Positions 46,765-62,169 of a stretch of DNA of 64,000 nt are shown here, in pieces. Under the pieces are notes generated by a model that saw only the letters and a list, made by a program, of their open reading frames with translations, was not told the origin of the DNA and made no database searches. The translations under genes and the position numbers were made by a program. Each line of letters begins with the position of its first letter. Position 1 is the first letter of the stretch. The stretch spans positions 44,474 to 108,473 of the forward strand of contig JAMKCH010012484.1 in the NCBI GenBank assembly GCA_023653785.1, written 5' to 3'. The DNA comes from Ophioderma brevispina. Its lineage: Eukaryota; Echinodermata; Ophiuroidea; Amphilepidida; Ophiodermatidae.

Positions 46765-47083
46765 ATGCACTCGCTGGAATGAATGTAATACAACCGATGA
46801 ATCTACTCGATGGTTGGCATACAACGAAGCCCCGTGCCCAGATATTGACACTCCGATTATTACACATATTCCACACAATAAGACCGTTGGCACTGATCGT
46901 GGTCTGCGAACTGCTACTGTCACGTGGGATGAACCTACAGCAAGTGACACCTTCAGTTCTGTCACGCTAACATCAGACTATAACCCGGGAGATTCTTTCT
47001 CAATAGGAAACACAGTCGTCACGTATAGAGCAGTGGATTCATATGGGAACAGCATATCGGCAAATTTGTTATTATCGTCGAAG
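46765..47083 (+). CDS. Plexin-like receptor, PSI C-terminus fused to HYR domain 1
   Basis: A single exon (acceptor CTTAAAG, donor AAG|GTAACA) begins in phase 2 with CTRWNECN...RWLAYNEAPC, the final cysteines and Trp of the PSI domain. Without a break it continues PDIDTPIITHIPHNKTVG, TATVTWDEPTASD, PGDSFSIGNTVVTYRAVD and SYGNSI, a typical HYR domain. HYR is an Ig-like fold named from hyalin. The last ~25 nt are one base short compared with the second HYR exon: restoring one base in the AAATTT run would give FVIIVEG and a phase-1 exit. In plexins and MET-type receptors the PSI is followed by IPT/TIG domains, so a HYR here is unusual. Confidence 0.88.
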
Positions 47084-48554
47084 GTAACAAATATTTTAAA
47101 GTAAATGATACGGCTAGAGATATTTATGTAAAATGCTGCATTGGCAAACTTCATTATTTTAGTCAGAGGTAACCATTTTTTTGCAAGTTTACTTTGTGAG
47201 AAATTATGTTAATCCAGAAATCAGTTAAAGGGGCGGGCCATATCACAATGAACGCAAATTTTGTCATATTTTCGGAATATATATTTTGTAATTAATTTGT
47301 TTTTCTTTGATCTTTCCAAAATTTCGGCATTTGGATTTTCTGTATTATTTTACTTTCTGTTATATGTCCTAAAGATCCAATGTTACATGCCCTGCTCCCT
47401 TAAAGTAGTTACCAAAAGTGTCAAATATTCACTATGAGCTAGTAAAATCTCAATTCCCTTTCACAGTTCAGTAGCTTTCATTCACCAATGTATTTAGAAA
47501 ATACACCCCCTGGTTTTTGGTATGATATATGATACCCAGATCACACACGGTCAGTTATGTCAATGTATGTACAAGTACAACCCACTGAACTGTGTCCTTG
47601 GTGGATGAGCGTATTGTAACTCATAGTGATTAGTGCATAACGAACAAAATTATTTTCACGATGATTTTGGTTCGTGCTTCGAAATATTTGCACGCCCAGT
47701 GTAACACCCCGTCACGGAAACACAGCCATCAGAACAAGCAGATAACTCCAATCATTTGAATGCGGTGTGTAAACTATTACCTTTGTCGTTGAAGTATCGT
47801 TCTGAATAAAAAAAAATCACAAATTGATTTTCCATGCATATCAAACGATAACAATTCCAAGAGACCTTGATTGATTTTCGCCAATGAAAAATAAGTCCCG
47901 GAAATAAGGCAAGTCTACCGTGTTTGGTATAATTACATCGCATAACTTGTATGAAGTTTAGCCTTACTTATTGCTCCGTGAAATGGTATAGTATGATCCA
48001 AGCGCCTTCATGTTTCTTTGTAGTTCACTAGATATCCTCAAGAAAAGGTTATTTCCAAAAATTAAGACGATTCTGACGGTGCGTTTGATGTTATGAGGGA
48101 ATGTTCACGCTGCCCCATAGACCACTGTGTTGTAATTTCTGTCCAATACAAAATTGCGAATTCTTCTACAGTAGATCGATCTACACCTAAGATAAGGCAC
48201 ACATAATATGTTTTCAATTATACGATTAAGTACTAAAATTTACAGGACAAAAATACTGTAAATTTTCCTGGAGAATCTCGGCAGCAATTCTACCAACAAA
48301 ATCCGGTAAAATACAGCTTTTAATATAGCATTCAATATTTTACAGTTTGATGTAATATGTTTTACAACAAACTGAATTTTACAGTATATGTAGCGTAACA
48401 TATTTCGGTTGACATTAGTGGATAGGCTACCAATACCGTCACAATAACATAGCAGCTGTGCATTTGCTATTCAAAGGAAGTTGCCATTCTCACTTGACTC
48501 CAAAGGGCGTATTCACATTCATAATTACCTTAGGGACGGCTTCAAAACTCAGCC

Positions 48555-48735
48555 ATCGGTTTGAGGCCCATGACATACTTCCAGTCGCAGCGAGCGATTG
48601 GCGTGCGCATTACCGGATTTCGACCCAAGATCAAGTGTTACGCATGCTCACGCGCAGAAATCGCTCGTTGCGACTGGAAGTATTTCATGGGCCTAAAGGT
48701 GGTTCATGATAATTGAATTGTGAAAGTTTTGAAGC
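48555..48735. mobile_element. Small foldback/MITE before the second HYR exon
   Basis: GGCCCATGACATACTTCCAG and TCGCAGCGAGCGATT (48567-48600) pair with AATCGCTCGTTGCGA and CTGGAAGTATTTCATGGGCC (48659-48693), a stem of ~35 bp with few mismatches. The outer sequences GGCTTCAAAACT (48539-48550) and AGTTTTGAAGC (48725-48735) also pair. Confidence 0.7.
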
Positions 48736-48833
48736 AGCCCCTTAAAACTTACCAGTCCTTTATTCTCAGTAGGAGAAAGCTGACATAAAATGGTAACTTT
48801 CACCTTTTTCTTTCTTTCTTTTTTTATTGGCAG

Positions 48834-49076
48834 ATAATGAAAAGCCTGTAATTTCAAATGTTCCAGACAATAAAACCGTTGGCACTGACCCTGGTCTGCA
48901 AACTGCTAATGTCGCGTGGAATGAACCTACCGCAATTGACAATTTGGATGCTGTCACGTTGATGGCAGACTTTAATCCAGGAGATTCTTTCCCAGTAGGG
49001 GACACACTCGTCACATATAGAGCAGTGGATTCATACGGGAACAGCATATTGGCAACTTTTGTTATTACAGTCAAAG
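48834..49076 (+). CDS. Plexin-like receptor, HYR domain 2
   Basis: A 243-nt symmetrical phase 1-1 exon (acceptor TTGGCAG, donor AAAG|GTAACA) contains one complete HYR domain with no lesion. It reads NEKPVISNVPDNKTVGTDPG, ANVAWNEPTA, FNPGDSFPVGDTLVTYRAVD, then GNSILATFVITVKG. It is closely similar to HYR 1, so the two probably arose by exon duplication. HYR domains occur in extracellular adhesion proteins and receptors. Confidence 0.9.
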
Positions 49077-50160
49077 GTAACAAATATATTAATGGTCCGG
49101 TTTGAAACAAGTGAAAGCCCTGCGTTTTAGGGCTTCTAAGGTGCAAATGGTTTAAGGAGTAATGTCGTTGAAGGTAATTGACTGCAACGCAAATCTTAGC
49201 GTCTATACGACTTTATAGATTATATCTCTTAAATCCCTACTTGCCATTTTCGCTATTACTACGGAGCGGACCCCTGCCTCGTGTTTACAGGGTACCTCCC
49301 TTTTTGCGGTGATCGTCAGGTTGGCAGTCATTTTCCTCTAGAGATATGAGATAATGCTATCGTCGCTGTCGGTTCTCTTGTTACAAAACACTATAGGTAG
49401 TGTGGACTGAAATTTTTGTAATGCACTTTGTTAAGAGTGTGGCGGAGAATTCAGGGTTTACGATATAGCCCATAGCTGCAATCATCAGATGTCGTGCGTT
49501 GCCACCCCCACGTAGTGAATTAATTTTCCCATATATCCCACTTTGAAGGGGATGTCCCTGACTAGGATTAGGTATGTTTCGCCACGAAAAGCTGCACGTA
49601 GCGTGTCCTGTCCCATTCAAAATTGGCCTCCATTGTTGTTTTATGTAAAAACCCGCCATTATAATTTCTTACAGATAGAAAATTTTATCCAAGACTACCA
49701 CGAAACAAAGTTTTAACTGGCTGAAGGGGGCTTAAACATCTAGGGCGTCCAAGATGGCCGGCCCGCAAAGAGGCATATTTTGTAAATGAATTACGAAAAT
49801 GACAATATATTTGAAATAAGAACCTGAGTGATATTTTGGGGTGTCCAAAATAATTGATGGCCTTTAATATTTACTACAGGTTTTTGTTTTTAAAATGGCG
49901 GGTGATTATATTCGCTCTAGGTTACGTAAATCAGGAAGAAAAGCAGCCCCATCCTCATTTTGACGTTATTAAACAACCTTTCTAATAATGACCCTAAATC
50001 ATTTCCAGATGTAAAAATATTAAAGTGGGGTTTGACTTTCCTAGAGAGTGTCGTTACTATGCGGGTTACTACTTGGGCCATATAACGTAGTTTCACTGAC
50101 TCTATAATAGTTCATCGGAAGACAACAGTCAATATCACCTGATCAATAACATACAATTAA

Positions 50161-50246
50161 ATGGTGTGGACTGTATTTAAGGACTACTCAGTGATGCATA
50201 GGTGTTTCCCAGTAAAAATAAAAAATATGCTAGAAAGTGAAAACTG
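50161..50246. repeat. Direct repeat left of the LINE
   Basis: This starts ATGGTGTGGACTGTATTTAA and includes GGACTACTCAGTGATG and TTTCCCAGTAAAAATA. It matches 54218-54300 with small differences. It reads as one half of a long target-site duplication. Confidence 0.75.
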
Positions 50247-54217
<3,971 letters not shown>

Positions 54218-54300
54218 ATGGTGTGGACTGTTTTAAGGACTACTCAGTGATGTTATGTGTTTCCCAGTAAAAATAAAATATCTTATAAAGAAGTGAAAAA
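54218..54300. repeat. Direct repeat right of the LINE
   Basis: ATGGTGTGGACTGTTTTAAG, GGACTACTCAGTGATG and TTTCCCAGTAAAAATA match the repeat at 50161-50246, directly after the A-rich end of the LINE. Confidence 0.75.
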
Positions 54301-55402
54301 ATTCTCTATATGTAGAAGGAAAATATAATATGTGACCTAAGTTTCTTTCGACCACATTAAGTGCTACCTTTGTTTCCTGACTTGTACCACAGCTGCTTCT
54401 CTCTCTCTACTGCTTATATCAGCGTCCTTCCCCGTGTCCAACTAGTGTTGAGTGGTCGAATTGTCAGAAGTACGAGAGAAAATTGCGGAAAACTGTTATC
54501 ATTGTTTTCGTTAAGGTTCTTATTATGTCGAAAGATGTGCGGGGTGTTTTTCTTCTGATTTATGTCCCTCGGAGCAGGTAAACCGCCTGCCATCATGATT
54601 AATGATCATGTCCGCCAATACACCATGTCATTAACAATCTTTTTGGTGCTCTCAAAATATTACTCGCATTCTTACCCCATTTAATTTGGCAATTTTAGTA
54701 CATTTAACAAAACTGCCTCCTACTGGCGGCCATATGGGACACTTAAATGTTTACACCCACTTCAGGAAGTAGAACTTTATTTCGTTTCGTCCTGGATAAA
54801 ATTCCTATTTATAATGAAAATACATTAGCAGTTTTTCATAAAACCATGGTGGCCATTTTGAAATAGGCAGTACGCGCTTAATGTGCAACTTTTCGGGGCG
54901 GAAACGTACCTAATCCTAGTAGGGGACACCCCTTTTCAAGGTGATATATAGGAAAATATAATCACCAGTGGGTGCAACAATACTCGAATTTTAAGGCCCG
55001 TACAGAAATTGGCTCATGGACTATATCAAATACTGAGGGTGTCTTGTGCACGTCCATGCAGGATAGACACGCTTAATATCAGTGTTTTCAGAGTACAGTA
55101 AACGGTGTAAAAAGTGTCATCTACGGTGTCCATTGAAACTTAGTCTATAGTTAAGGGCTAATAATTTGCCATACTGTTTAAAGCAGAGAGCGTTCAATCT
55201 TACCTCCGATTCAGGATAGGAAGCGAAATTTAAACGAAAGAAAGATCCCAAAGGCGTTGATTTTTTTTTCCTCTGTACCTTTGGAATGGTATGGTATGTA
55301 TATATTTTTTGCGTTAATTTTCAGCAATATAACCACTGATGACTTAAATGTATATGAAAATTCTATTGGGGGATTTTCCAACCCTGCTCTTTTCATTGTC
55401 AG

Positions 55403-55634
55403 ATTACGAACCTCCGGTCATCACAAATATTCCAGGTAAGACACCACTGGCACTGACCCTGGTCTACCTACTGCTGTTGTCGTGTGGCTGACCCACGGAA
55501 ATGACATCTTGGTTCTGTACGCTGACATCAGACTACAGTCCCGGGGATGCTTTCGCAATTGGTCACACCGTCGTCACATAATACGAGCAGTGATCTCGTG
55601 GAAATGGTGACGCAAAGGTTGTTGTTACGTCAAG
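55403..55634 (+). pseudogene. Decayed or error-ridden third HYR exon
   Basis: After acceptor CATTGTCAG the sequence reads YEPPVITNIPGK in phase 1, then the HYR pattern continues through several frames: GTDPGLPTAVVVW-like, LTSDYSPGDAFAIGHTVV, then a TYRAV-like stretch broken by a TAA, and a VVVTS-like end before donor AAG|GTATGC. It is 11 nt shorter than HYR 2 and has at least three frame breaks. It is either a dead exon or a poorly assembled one. The phase-1 acceptor fits the same gene. Confidence 0.65.
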
Positions 55635-56007
55635 GTATGCAATTGTCTCTTTTATTTTTAGAGAAAAAAAACACTTTTAAGCAATGGCGACACCCTTTTG
55701 ATATAAGTAGGGACATGCAGAGTTGACCTCGGCAAAAATCAGAAAAATATATTGCGGGAATCTTGCCATATAGGTCCAGAGGTCTAATTTGTATTGTTAT
55801 AGGCCCTCTACAGCCTATTTCCTAGAATGATGTGTAACCTAGATTTTTATGAAAAATCATATTTGCCCGCAATGAACTTTCATCAAAATTTACACAGGAT
55901 GAAGTTAGTAGTAACAAAAAACTCCAATACGTTGTCCAAACGTGGCCGCCGTTGATATGTTTGTTTTAGTATTGTTTTACCAAATAAATGAGACTTTCAA
56001 ACAGCTG

Positions 56008-56112
56008 TGACACACCACACACCACACACTACACACATTCACACACACACACACACAACACAACACACACACACGCGCGTGCGCTCACGCAAGCGCGCAC
56101 ACACACACACAT
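56008..56112. repeat. (CA)n/(CGCA)n microsatellite
   Basis: Alternating CACACA and CGCGCA sequence with a GCGCGTGCGCTCACGC core. The rest of 55640-58080 shows no gene except the local duplication at 57225-57615. Confidence 0.9.
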
Positions 56113-57224
56113 GGCCCTAAGGCCAATTCCAAACGGCTGGAGCGATTTACTCAAATTTTGTATTAAGATGTTTGGGTGATTCTGCATTCATCTGAGGGGG
56201 AAACGGCTATTAAAAATATGACCATTTCGTGTGTAGGAATGACTTTGACTCATTGTTTCCTATTAATTTTATCAACCGATCTTTATTTTAGTAAGAGCGA
56301 TATAATTTGGAAGTTTAATTCTTCTTTAGTTTTCCTTTCAATCATCTTTCGCCTTTATGGACTAAGATAGAGACTGCCTTCATGGAAAGCCTTCCTTTAT
56401 CTCTGCCCAGAGTAGCAAATTACAAAGCATCAGGGTAGTTAATTCCTTTGTAATTTCGTTATGACTACTCTGTTTACTGACTTTGACATTTACTTGTGCC
56501 ATTTAAGTCTGTGTTTCATTTTTCATTTTGCATGATAGAGATCTCTATGGACAATATTTCATTCATGTGTCCTGGAACCCTGGCCTGAGGTTCATTATAA
56601 TACTGGGCTGGCGGATTCCAGAACATTATTTAATTAAATATCCTTTTGGGCAAGGGCACCCAGCTGGACCAAAATCTCTGACATAGAAAAGTTTACTCTC
56701 TTTAAGGCCAAAAAACTAAGTTAGTCGCATGAAGAATGTAAAATGCTAATGCGGAAATGCGTTTTTTTTATAAAAAATTTTTTAGCATATTTTGGCGAAA
56801 TTTTCTTTTTTTAATGCATTTTTGAAACATAAAATTAAAAAAAACTTTTTCATTTTTTTTCTGAAATTGTTTACAAAAAATTTTAAGTGAGTAAAACCTA
56901 AAAAAAAATTATGCGTCAAAAACAATTTTAAAACATAATGCGCGCGATCTCTTCTGAAACAACTTGTTTTTTTTTCTTGCCTTATCTTTGAAAAATGTAT
57001 GGTTGGTCCAGTGGACTATCACTTAATTCATAATCTCAACAAATGAATCTGCGCATTGGCTTTAGTTCTATGATTTTGTGTCGCTCTTCTACCAACCTGG
57101 CTCGTTGGTTTAGGCCTAAGGTGCTACGTTTCAACAGCCTTTCAGTTTCAAATTATGAAATTAAATCTTCTTTGTGAAAATGACACAGCCGTTGGGTGTA
57201 CATAGACGTTCAGCCACTTGTATC

Positions 57225-57615
57225 AGTATTGACATAAGAAATCGATATTAAGTCGAGCCATGGCATTAATAGTGTTAATTGAAAGATAGTTGTGTAGTGA
57301 TTACTTAGAAATTTTGGACGTTGGAAGAAAAAATGCCCCTGGTTGAAAAACAGCAAACTAGGAATTGGACTGGAAATTCTGTCTGGAAATCCATATGGCG
57401 GCTATGCTATGTGATGTATATAGGCATTAACAATATGGTCAGAAAATGAATCACTAAGTTGAAGCCATGCATTATCATGTCGTATTTGAAAGATAATTGT
57501 ATAACAATTACTTCTAGACTTAAAAAATTGAAGCAAAATGCTCTTTTGGTTTAAAAGACGCATTATTGTATTTCAGTTAAAAATCCAATATGGCGGCTAT
57601 GAACAATGTTCCAAT
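57225..57615. repeat. ~210-bp direct tandem duplication
   Basis: GCCATGGCATTAATAGTG...GAAAGATAGTTGTGTAG...AAATCCATATGGCGGCTATG (57258-57405) recurs as GCCATGCATTATCATG...GAAAGATAATTGTATAAC...AAATCCAATATGGCGGCTATG (57464-57602). Two diverged copies. Confidence 0.75.
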
Positions 57616-58089
57616 AACCTGTGATGAAATTGGTGAGACGTGGACGTATGCGCGAAACCTAGTCCATACATCTATTTAATTTTACGAACGCGTTCATTTT
57701 TCGCGCATGATTTCAAGGTGTATTGCACTATCAGTAAAAATATAACAAAATTGTAAGGCAATGCGGGGATAGACGTTTTATTGGGCTTATTTATTTCACT
57801 CTGCTACCGGTGTAAAGAAACTGGTGTCCCATAAGAGTGTCCGAGCTACCCATGTCAACATGTACGGAAAAATCCTACGTGTAGTCGAGGCTAATTGTGT
57901 ACATGCTGAAACAAATATGTGTAAACACTCAATGGAGACCACAATGGCTAAATGGATAATAGGACACTCATCACACGGACACTTTATTTTATGATAGGCG
58001 GTGTTTTTGCATTTATTGTATTCACATCATATTATTTTGTTTACGATTCAAGTCATGAATGTGTCTTTTTGTCTACGTTCATCCATCAG

Positions 58090-58259
58090 ATATTCTAATA
58101 CAGTATAAATACGACCTTTGCCGAATAATACGGGAGGTTATCTTCCTGGAGAAATCCGCCACAAATGTGTCGATAACTGATTTAAAGCCCGAAGCATCAT
58201 ACACATTACGCGTCGAGGCAGTGACAAGCAGTGGTCAGAATCGCATGGTGGTGGTGTAA
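58090..58259 (+). CDS. Half of a fibronectin type III domain (possible exon)
   Basis: After acceptor CATCCATCAG, read in phase 1, the sequence encodes ILIQYKYDLCRIIREVIFLE and then SATNVSITDLKPEASYTLRV with EAVTSSGQN. This is the C-to-G strand half of an FN3 domain, with the hallmark LxPxxxYxxRVxAxxxxG. FN3 domains are often split by an intron here, so the first half should be upstream, but I did not find it. The frame ends VVV then TAA at 58257; I cannot tell whether this is the true end or whether a donor within GTGGTGGTG is used. Same strand and entry phase as the HYR exons make the same gene plausible but unproven. Confidence 0.6.
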
Positions 58260-58639
58260 AAGCATGTTACAACACATCATGTGCGCTTCTTGAAATACTT
58301 TCCCCATATTAGTTATTTGTTGACATTGTAAATGGAACGAAGTTTTAAAATGACAACCTCAAGAAATAATCCTGGGCAAAGAGCCAGAATGGAAAATATC
58401 TGCGTGTCCTCACATACATATGTAATTCTTGCAAGGTTTTCGGGTCATTTCAACCAACGTATGATGTTTTGCAAGAAACAATATGGAAATCACTTTTGTC
58501 AATCCGGGGAGTCCAAACACTAAGGACAAGATCTAACCCTATTCACCATGTAGCTAAGAATCACGAGCAAAAAGCACTTGGTATTCTGGATAAAGTCAAC
58601 TTTTGTTCTCACACAAGAAATTGTCATAAACTTACCTGT

Positions 58640-59885
58640 GGAATTTTCAATTGTCATCACTAAAACTTTCATCAGCAGAGTGACCCGCTTCAGAATTCAT
58701 GACCTTTGGACATGTGATTTCAAAACGGGTCGTAGACTCTTGAAGCTTGTGCATCCACCCGTCCGTGTTCAACGTAGGTTGTTAATGCTGATGTATATGG
58801 CTTCCTTCATCCCTCGTTCAAAGTAACTGGGCTCCCGGTCACTATCTTCACCTTCTTGCAAATCCACGTGGTGGCCTGATGATTCAATAGGGTCCTTGCA
58901 CGGAGCTAAATATGTTGAATGGACTTGGTGTGCCCTCCAGATCATCCAGCATTGATGAATACAATGCATGCACCTGGTTTACCTGGAACATTTTCGTTTA
59001 TTGTCCTGCGGTGATTCTAAATCTTTGCATGCTTGGGTTGTTCTGGAGGCAGGTTAGGCCAAAATAAACCTATTGACCTCCGTGCAACCGCCCTATATGA
59101 ATATTCTGGGAGACCTCTGAAGGAACCGACCTTGGCGCGATGTTCCAAAAATCGGTTCTGTGCGAACGTTCCGTCTCCCCAATGTAGAATTTAGAACAAT
59201 GCCCCGGGTTGGTTTGACCTTGACACGGGATAAGATACACAGGCCGGTAACGTCCTTGTTTTCCGTTTCGTCCTTAGGTGCCAGTAAATTGGTTTAGTAG
59301 CTAGGGTACGAATAGGTTTGAAACACACCTAATCCATATTGAGCCAGTTTCTATTCTAAGAGCTTCGATACAATTTAATTAAGGAACACTCCCTGTCATT
59401 TGCTTTTTGTTGGTAGACGTAGCAACTGTCATTTCGGGATAAGTAAGTTTATCCTTTCCAAGAGTTTTCCCTATCTCTTTTAAATGCCCATTTAGGATAA
59501 CCGCATTTAGCTAAGCCTTACAGCTTGTGAAATGTGTTTCTGTTTTCTTCTTCCTCACAATCCGTTGGGATCAGTATCACAGAATCAGCGCGATAACAGT
59601 TTGTATGACACCAAACTTGTGTTCAAAGGGGGGATTAAGAGAGAAACTAAAATATTGATCCGTATGAGTAGGCGATGGTATATCTTTTGTCTAGACTCCC
59701 GTCCTCTTTGGTGATAGTCAAAGTAGCTAGAAAGGCTAAAGTGCAGCGGAGGCAAACTTCCCCAGCAATTTAACAATCGGTCTGGGAGAGACGTGTTTCT
59801 TTTGTCTAGTGTGGTGTCGCTTTCCAACCTCACACGGATAATGTCTAGGCGCGTTGTCAATGGGTACCGATGTAGGTTATACACC
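58640..59885 (-). mobile_element. Penelope-like retroelement: RT fragment and GIY-YIG endonuclease
   Basis: On the minus strand, a GIY-YIG-type endonuclease starts near 59260 with VYLIPCQG...SKFYIGETERS. It continues around 58960-58770 with IESSGHHVDL, DREPSYFERGMKEAIYIS and, after a frame change, NPTLNTDG (58775-58750). This DRExxFxRGxKEAIYI...PxLNxDG series is diagnostic of Penelope-like elements. Upstream (minus sense), at about 59850-59770, VRLESDTTLDKR and a TSLSPDR-like stretch fit the RT region before the catalytic boxes, although those boxes are not clear. It is a fragment with frameshifts. The 3' sequence near 58650-58700 has an inverted look-alike at 63660-63720. Confidence 0.75.
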
Positions 59886-60365
59886 CTAACCTGGCTGCCG
59901 AAGGATCACAAATCTTGGGTGGACTACTTTCGTGCATGTCTGAAAATCACTAGTTATATTAAAATAAAGTGTTGGAATTTTCATGATTGACATGGTAGAC
60001 TGGTAATGTTTTTCCTTCAACGAGTGGCATTTGGATAGTGAATTTGAGACAATTACTCCGCGCCATCAATTTCACGTCGCTTTTGCAATTACTATTTTGG
60101 CGACTATAGAATCTTGGGTTGCCCGGTCTGACATCGTTTCGATTTTGGGTGATTCAGTACTAAAAATTTTTCTGTCATCATATGTTCAAAATTGGTTATT
60201 TGGTGGATTTCAGCTTGTACTTTGTTGGGTGATGTTTTTTTTTTCTTCTGTGAGAGTTTTTAAATGGTAAAGAAACATGCTCAAGTTGCCATTTTCTTTC
60301 CCATAGACTACTGTGTATAATGAGTTAATGTGTGTAACCTATAGAGGACAAAAAAGCCCGCGATA
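59872..60365. repeat. Dispersed ~480-bp repeat, copy 2
   Basis: It runs from GGTTATACACCCTAACCTGG and CTGCCGAAGGATCACAAATC to CCCATAGACTACTGTGTATA and GTGTGTAACCTATAGAG. It is highly similar to 61650-62160 (GACAATTACTCCGCGC, TTTTGGCGACTATAGAATCT, CATCATATGTTCAAAATT) and more distantly to 12173-12600. No coding capacity. Confidence 0.8.
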
Positions 60366-60531
60366 ATAGTCGGTCTCAAATTTCTGAAGTTGTTGACCTT
60401 TCAACCTCAGTCTTTTTAATGGAATCGATATGTAAGTAAATGTTGCACTGAAACATGTGATTTTTTCCATGTAGCGGTATCATGCATGTGCCATTGGGAC
60501 GTATATTCCTTAGGTAAGGTGAGCTCAGTTC

Positions 60532-60676
60532 GACGATTTTGCATGGATTTGGTATATGCCACCACCGGATGAATTCGGCAGTCTCACGAAACGGTGTGGA
60601 CCGTGGTGGTGGCAGAATCTAATTCATCCCGAAGCATGCATAGGAATGCCCCAGTGTAATTTTAATATATATTTTA
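60532..60676 (+). CDS. Possible Trp/Cys-rich short exon (uncertain)
   Basis: After GAGCTCAG, which could act as an acceptor, an open frame reads FDDFAWIWYMPPPDEFGS, then KRCGPWWWQNLIHPEACI and GMPQCNF before TAA at 60674. The three Trp and three Cys in ~50 codons are unlike surrounding DNA and suggest a secreted or extracellular segment. I do not recognise the family, and no donor is obvious. Confidence 0.25.
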
Positions 60677-60788
60677 ACCGATAATGGAGCTAGAGTAGAG
60701 TAGGCCTACCCTTCGACTAGCAAAAAGCTATCTGTCACGAACAAAAAACGAATGAAAACAATTAGCCTTGTTTTTTGCTTTGTCCATA

Positions 60789-61182
60789 CCGGGTGGGGGG
60801 GGGGGGGGGGGAACTCACATTGTGGAGGTGATGCAATTTACGGTTCCCCGCCTTGTTTTAAGGCATCATCGTCCCAAAATGTACATATTTTTTGACAATT
60901 TTGGCCACGTCACCCAAAGACCCCTAATTTTGGGAATATTTCACACAAAGACAGCTCCATTTAAAGAATGTGACCAAAATCCTCACATCGCACCAAGGAC
61001 CCCATGTTTTAAAACATTTCATCAGATTTGTGCCCCAAATAACCTCTATTTATTGGCAGTTTGGCTGTCTCTCACCCAAAGAACCCCATATTTTTGCATG
61101 TTTACAGCCACCGAATGCCCTGGGTTTTGCTGTGCCATTCCATTTCATTTGGCCATCTCCCCCCCCCCCCCCCCCCACCATG
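60789..61182. mobile_element. G/C-run-bounded element, copy 3
   Basis: A G-run (ACCGGGTGGGGGG..., 60788-60811) and a C-run (CTCCCCCC...CCACCATGGG, 61159-61184) face each other as inverted ends ~390 bp apart. The interior has loose repeats of CACCCAAAGACCCC-type sequence. Frames across it are Pro/His-rich and probably not coding. Confidence 0.5.
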
Positions 61183-61649
61183 GGTTTAATTGCTGACCGC
61201 GCGCTAGCTGAGCACATCTCTGCAAAGGCAATGTTTCCTAAGTAAAAAAAAGTACATTGACCCCACGGTACTGATCAAGATTCAGCTTTGTGCATGTAAA
61301 TTCAGATTCTGTCATGAGGTCTCTCCTCATCAGGAATCCTATAGTCTATGTCGTTAATTGCAAAAGACAGTTCGTACTATTTTCCTGAAAGATTTATCCA
61401 ATATTAATCTATTTCTACTGCAGTACAAACAACCCCATGTGTTATTCCCTCCGCCATTTTCACAGATTCATGGATAGCCCTTAGACCTATCTACACCACA
61501 AACAAAGAATTTGGAGGGTCCGAAGCAAGGAGCCAACCTGTCTCATAATGGAGTTCTAAAGGTAATCTTTTTGATGACATGTGATGCAAAGATGTCAATT
61601 TCCTAGATTCATGAACATTTTTAACCTAGTTTCAGCGCCCATTGTGTAT

Positions 61650-62160
61650 ATATAAGGTTATACCCACTAAACTGGCTGCCGTAGGATCAAAATCTGGGTG
61701 GACCTACTTTCGTGCAGGCTATGGAAAAGTTGCTTTAAATGTGTGAAAATGCACAGGTTTGGGGGGGGGGGTTTTTTTTTTTATATAAAAATGATGGAAT
61801 TTCCATGATTTGACATGGTATACTGGTATGTTTCCTCAAACTAGGTGGCATTTTGACAGTGAATTTGAGACAATTTACTCCGCGCTCAGTCATTTTCACG
61901 TCGATTTGCAATTACTAGTTTTGGCGACTATAGAATCTTGGGTGTGTGTGCCGTCTGACATCGTTCGAGTTGGTGATTCGTAACTAAAATTTTTTCTGGT
62001 CATCATATGTTCAAAATTTGGTTATTTGGTGATTTAAGCTTGTACTTTGGGTTGATGTTGTTGTTTTCCTCTGTAGAGTTTTTAATGTGAAAGAACATGC
62101 TCAAATTTGCCATTTTTCCCCCCATAGACTACTTGATAAGTGATTTAGTGTGTGTAACCT
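61650..62160. repeat. Dispersed ~480-bp repeat, copy 3
   Basis: It runs from GGTTATACCCACTAAACTGG and CTGCCGTAGGATCAAAATCT to CCCATAGACTACTTGATAAG and GTGTGTAACCTG. Matches copy 2 throughout with many small indels. Confidence 0.8.
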
Positions 62161-62169
62161 GTAAATAGT

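Noticed and set aside
60460..60560. Second NXPE C-terminal fragment (HVPLG...R then stop, GEL)
   Set aside because: The resemblance to the NXPE HMPLGCVRGEL segment is about ten residues with a stop in between, too short to claim.
60768..61245. 142- and 91-codon overlapping frames
   Set aside because: They span G-runs and C-runs and degenerate CACCCAAAG repeats, with no family resemblance.
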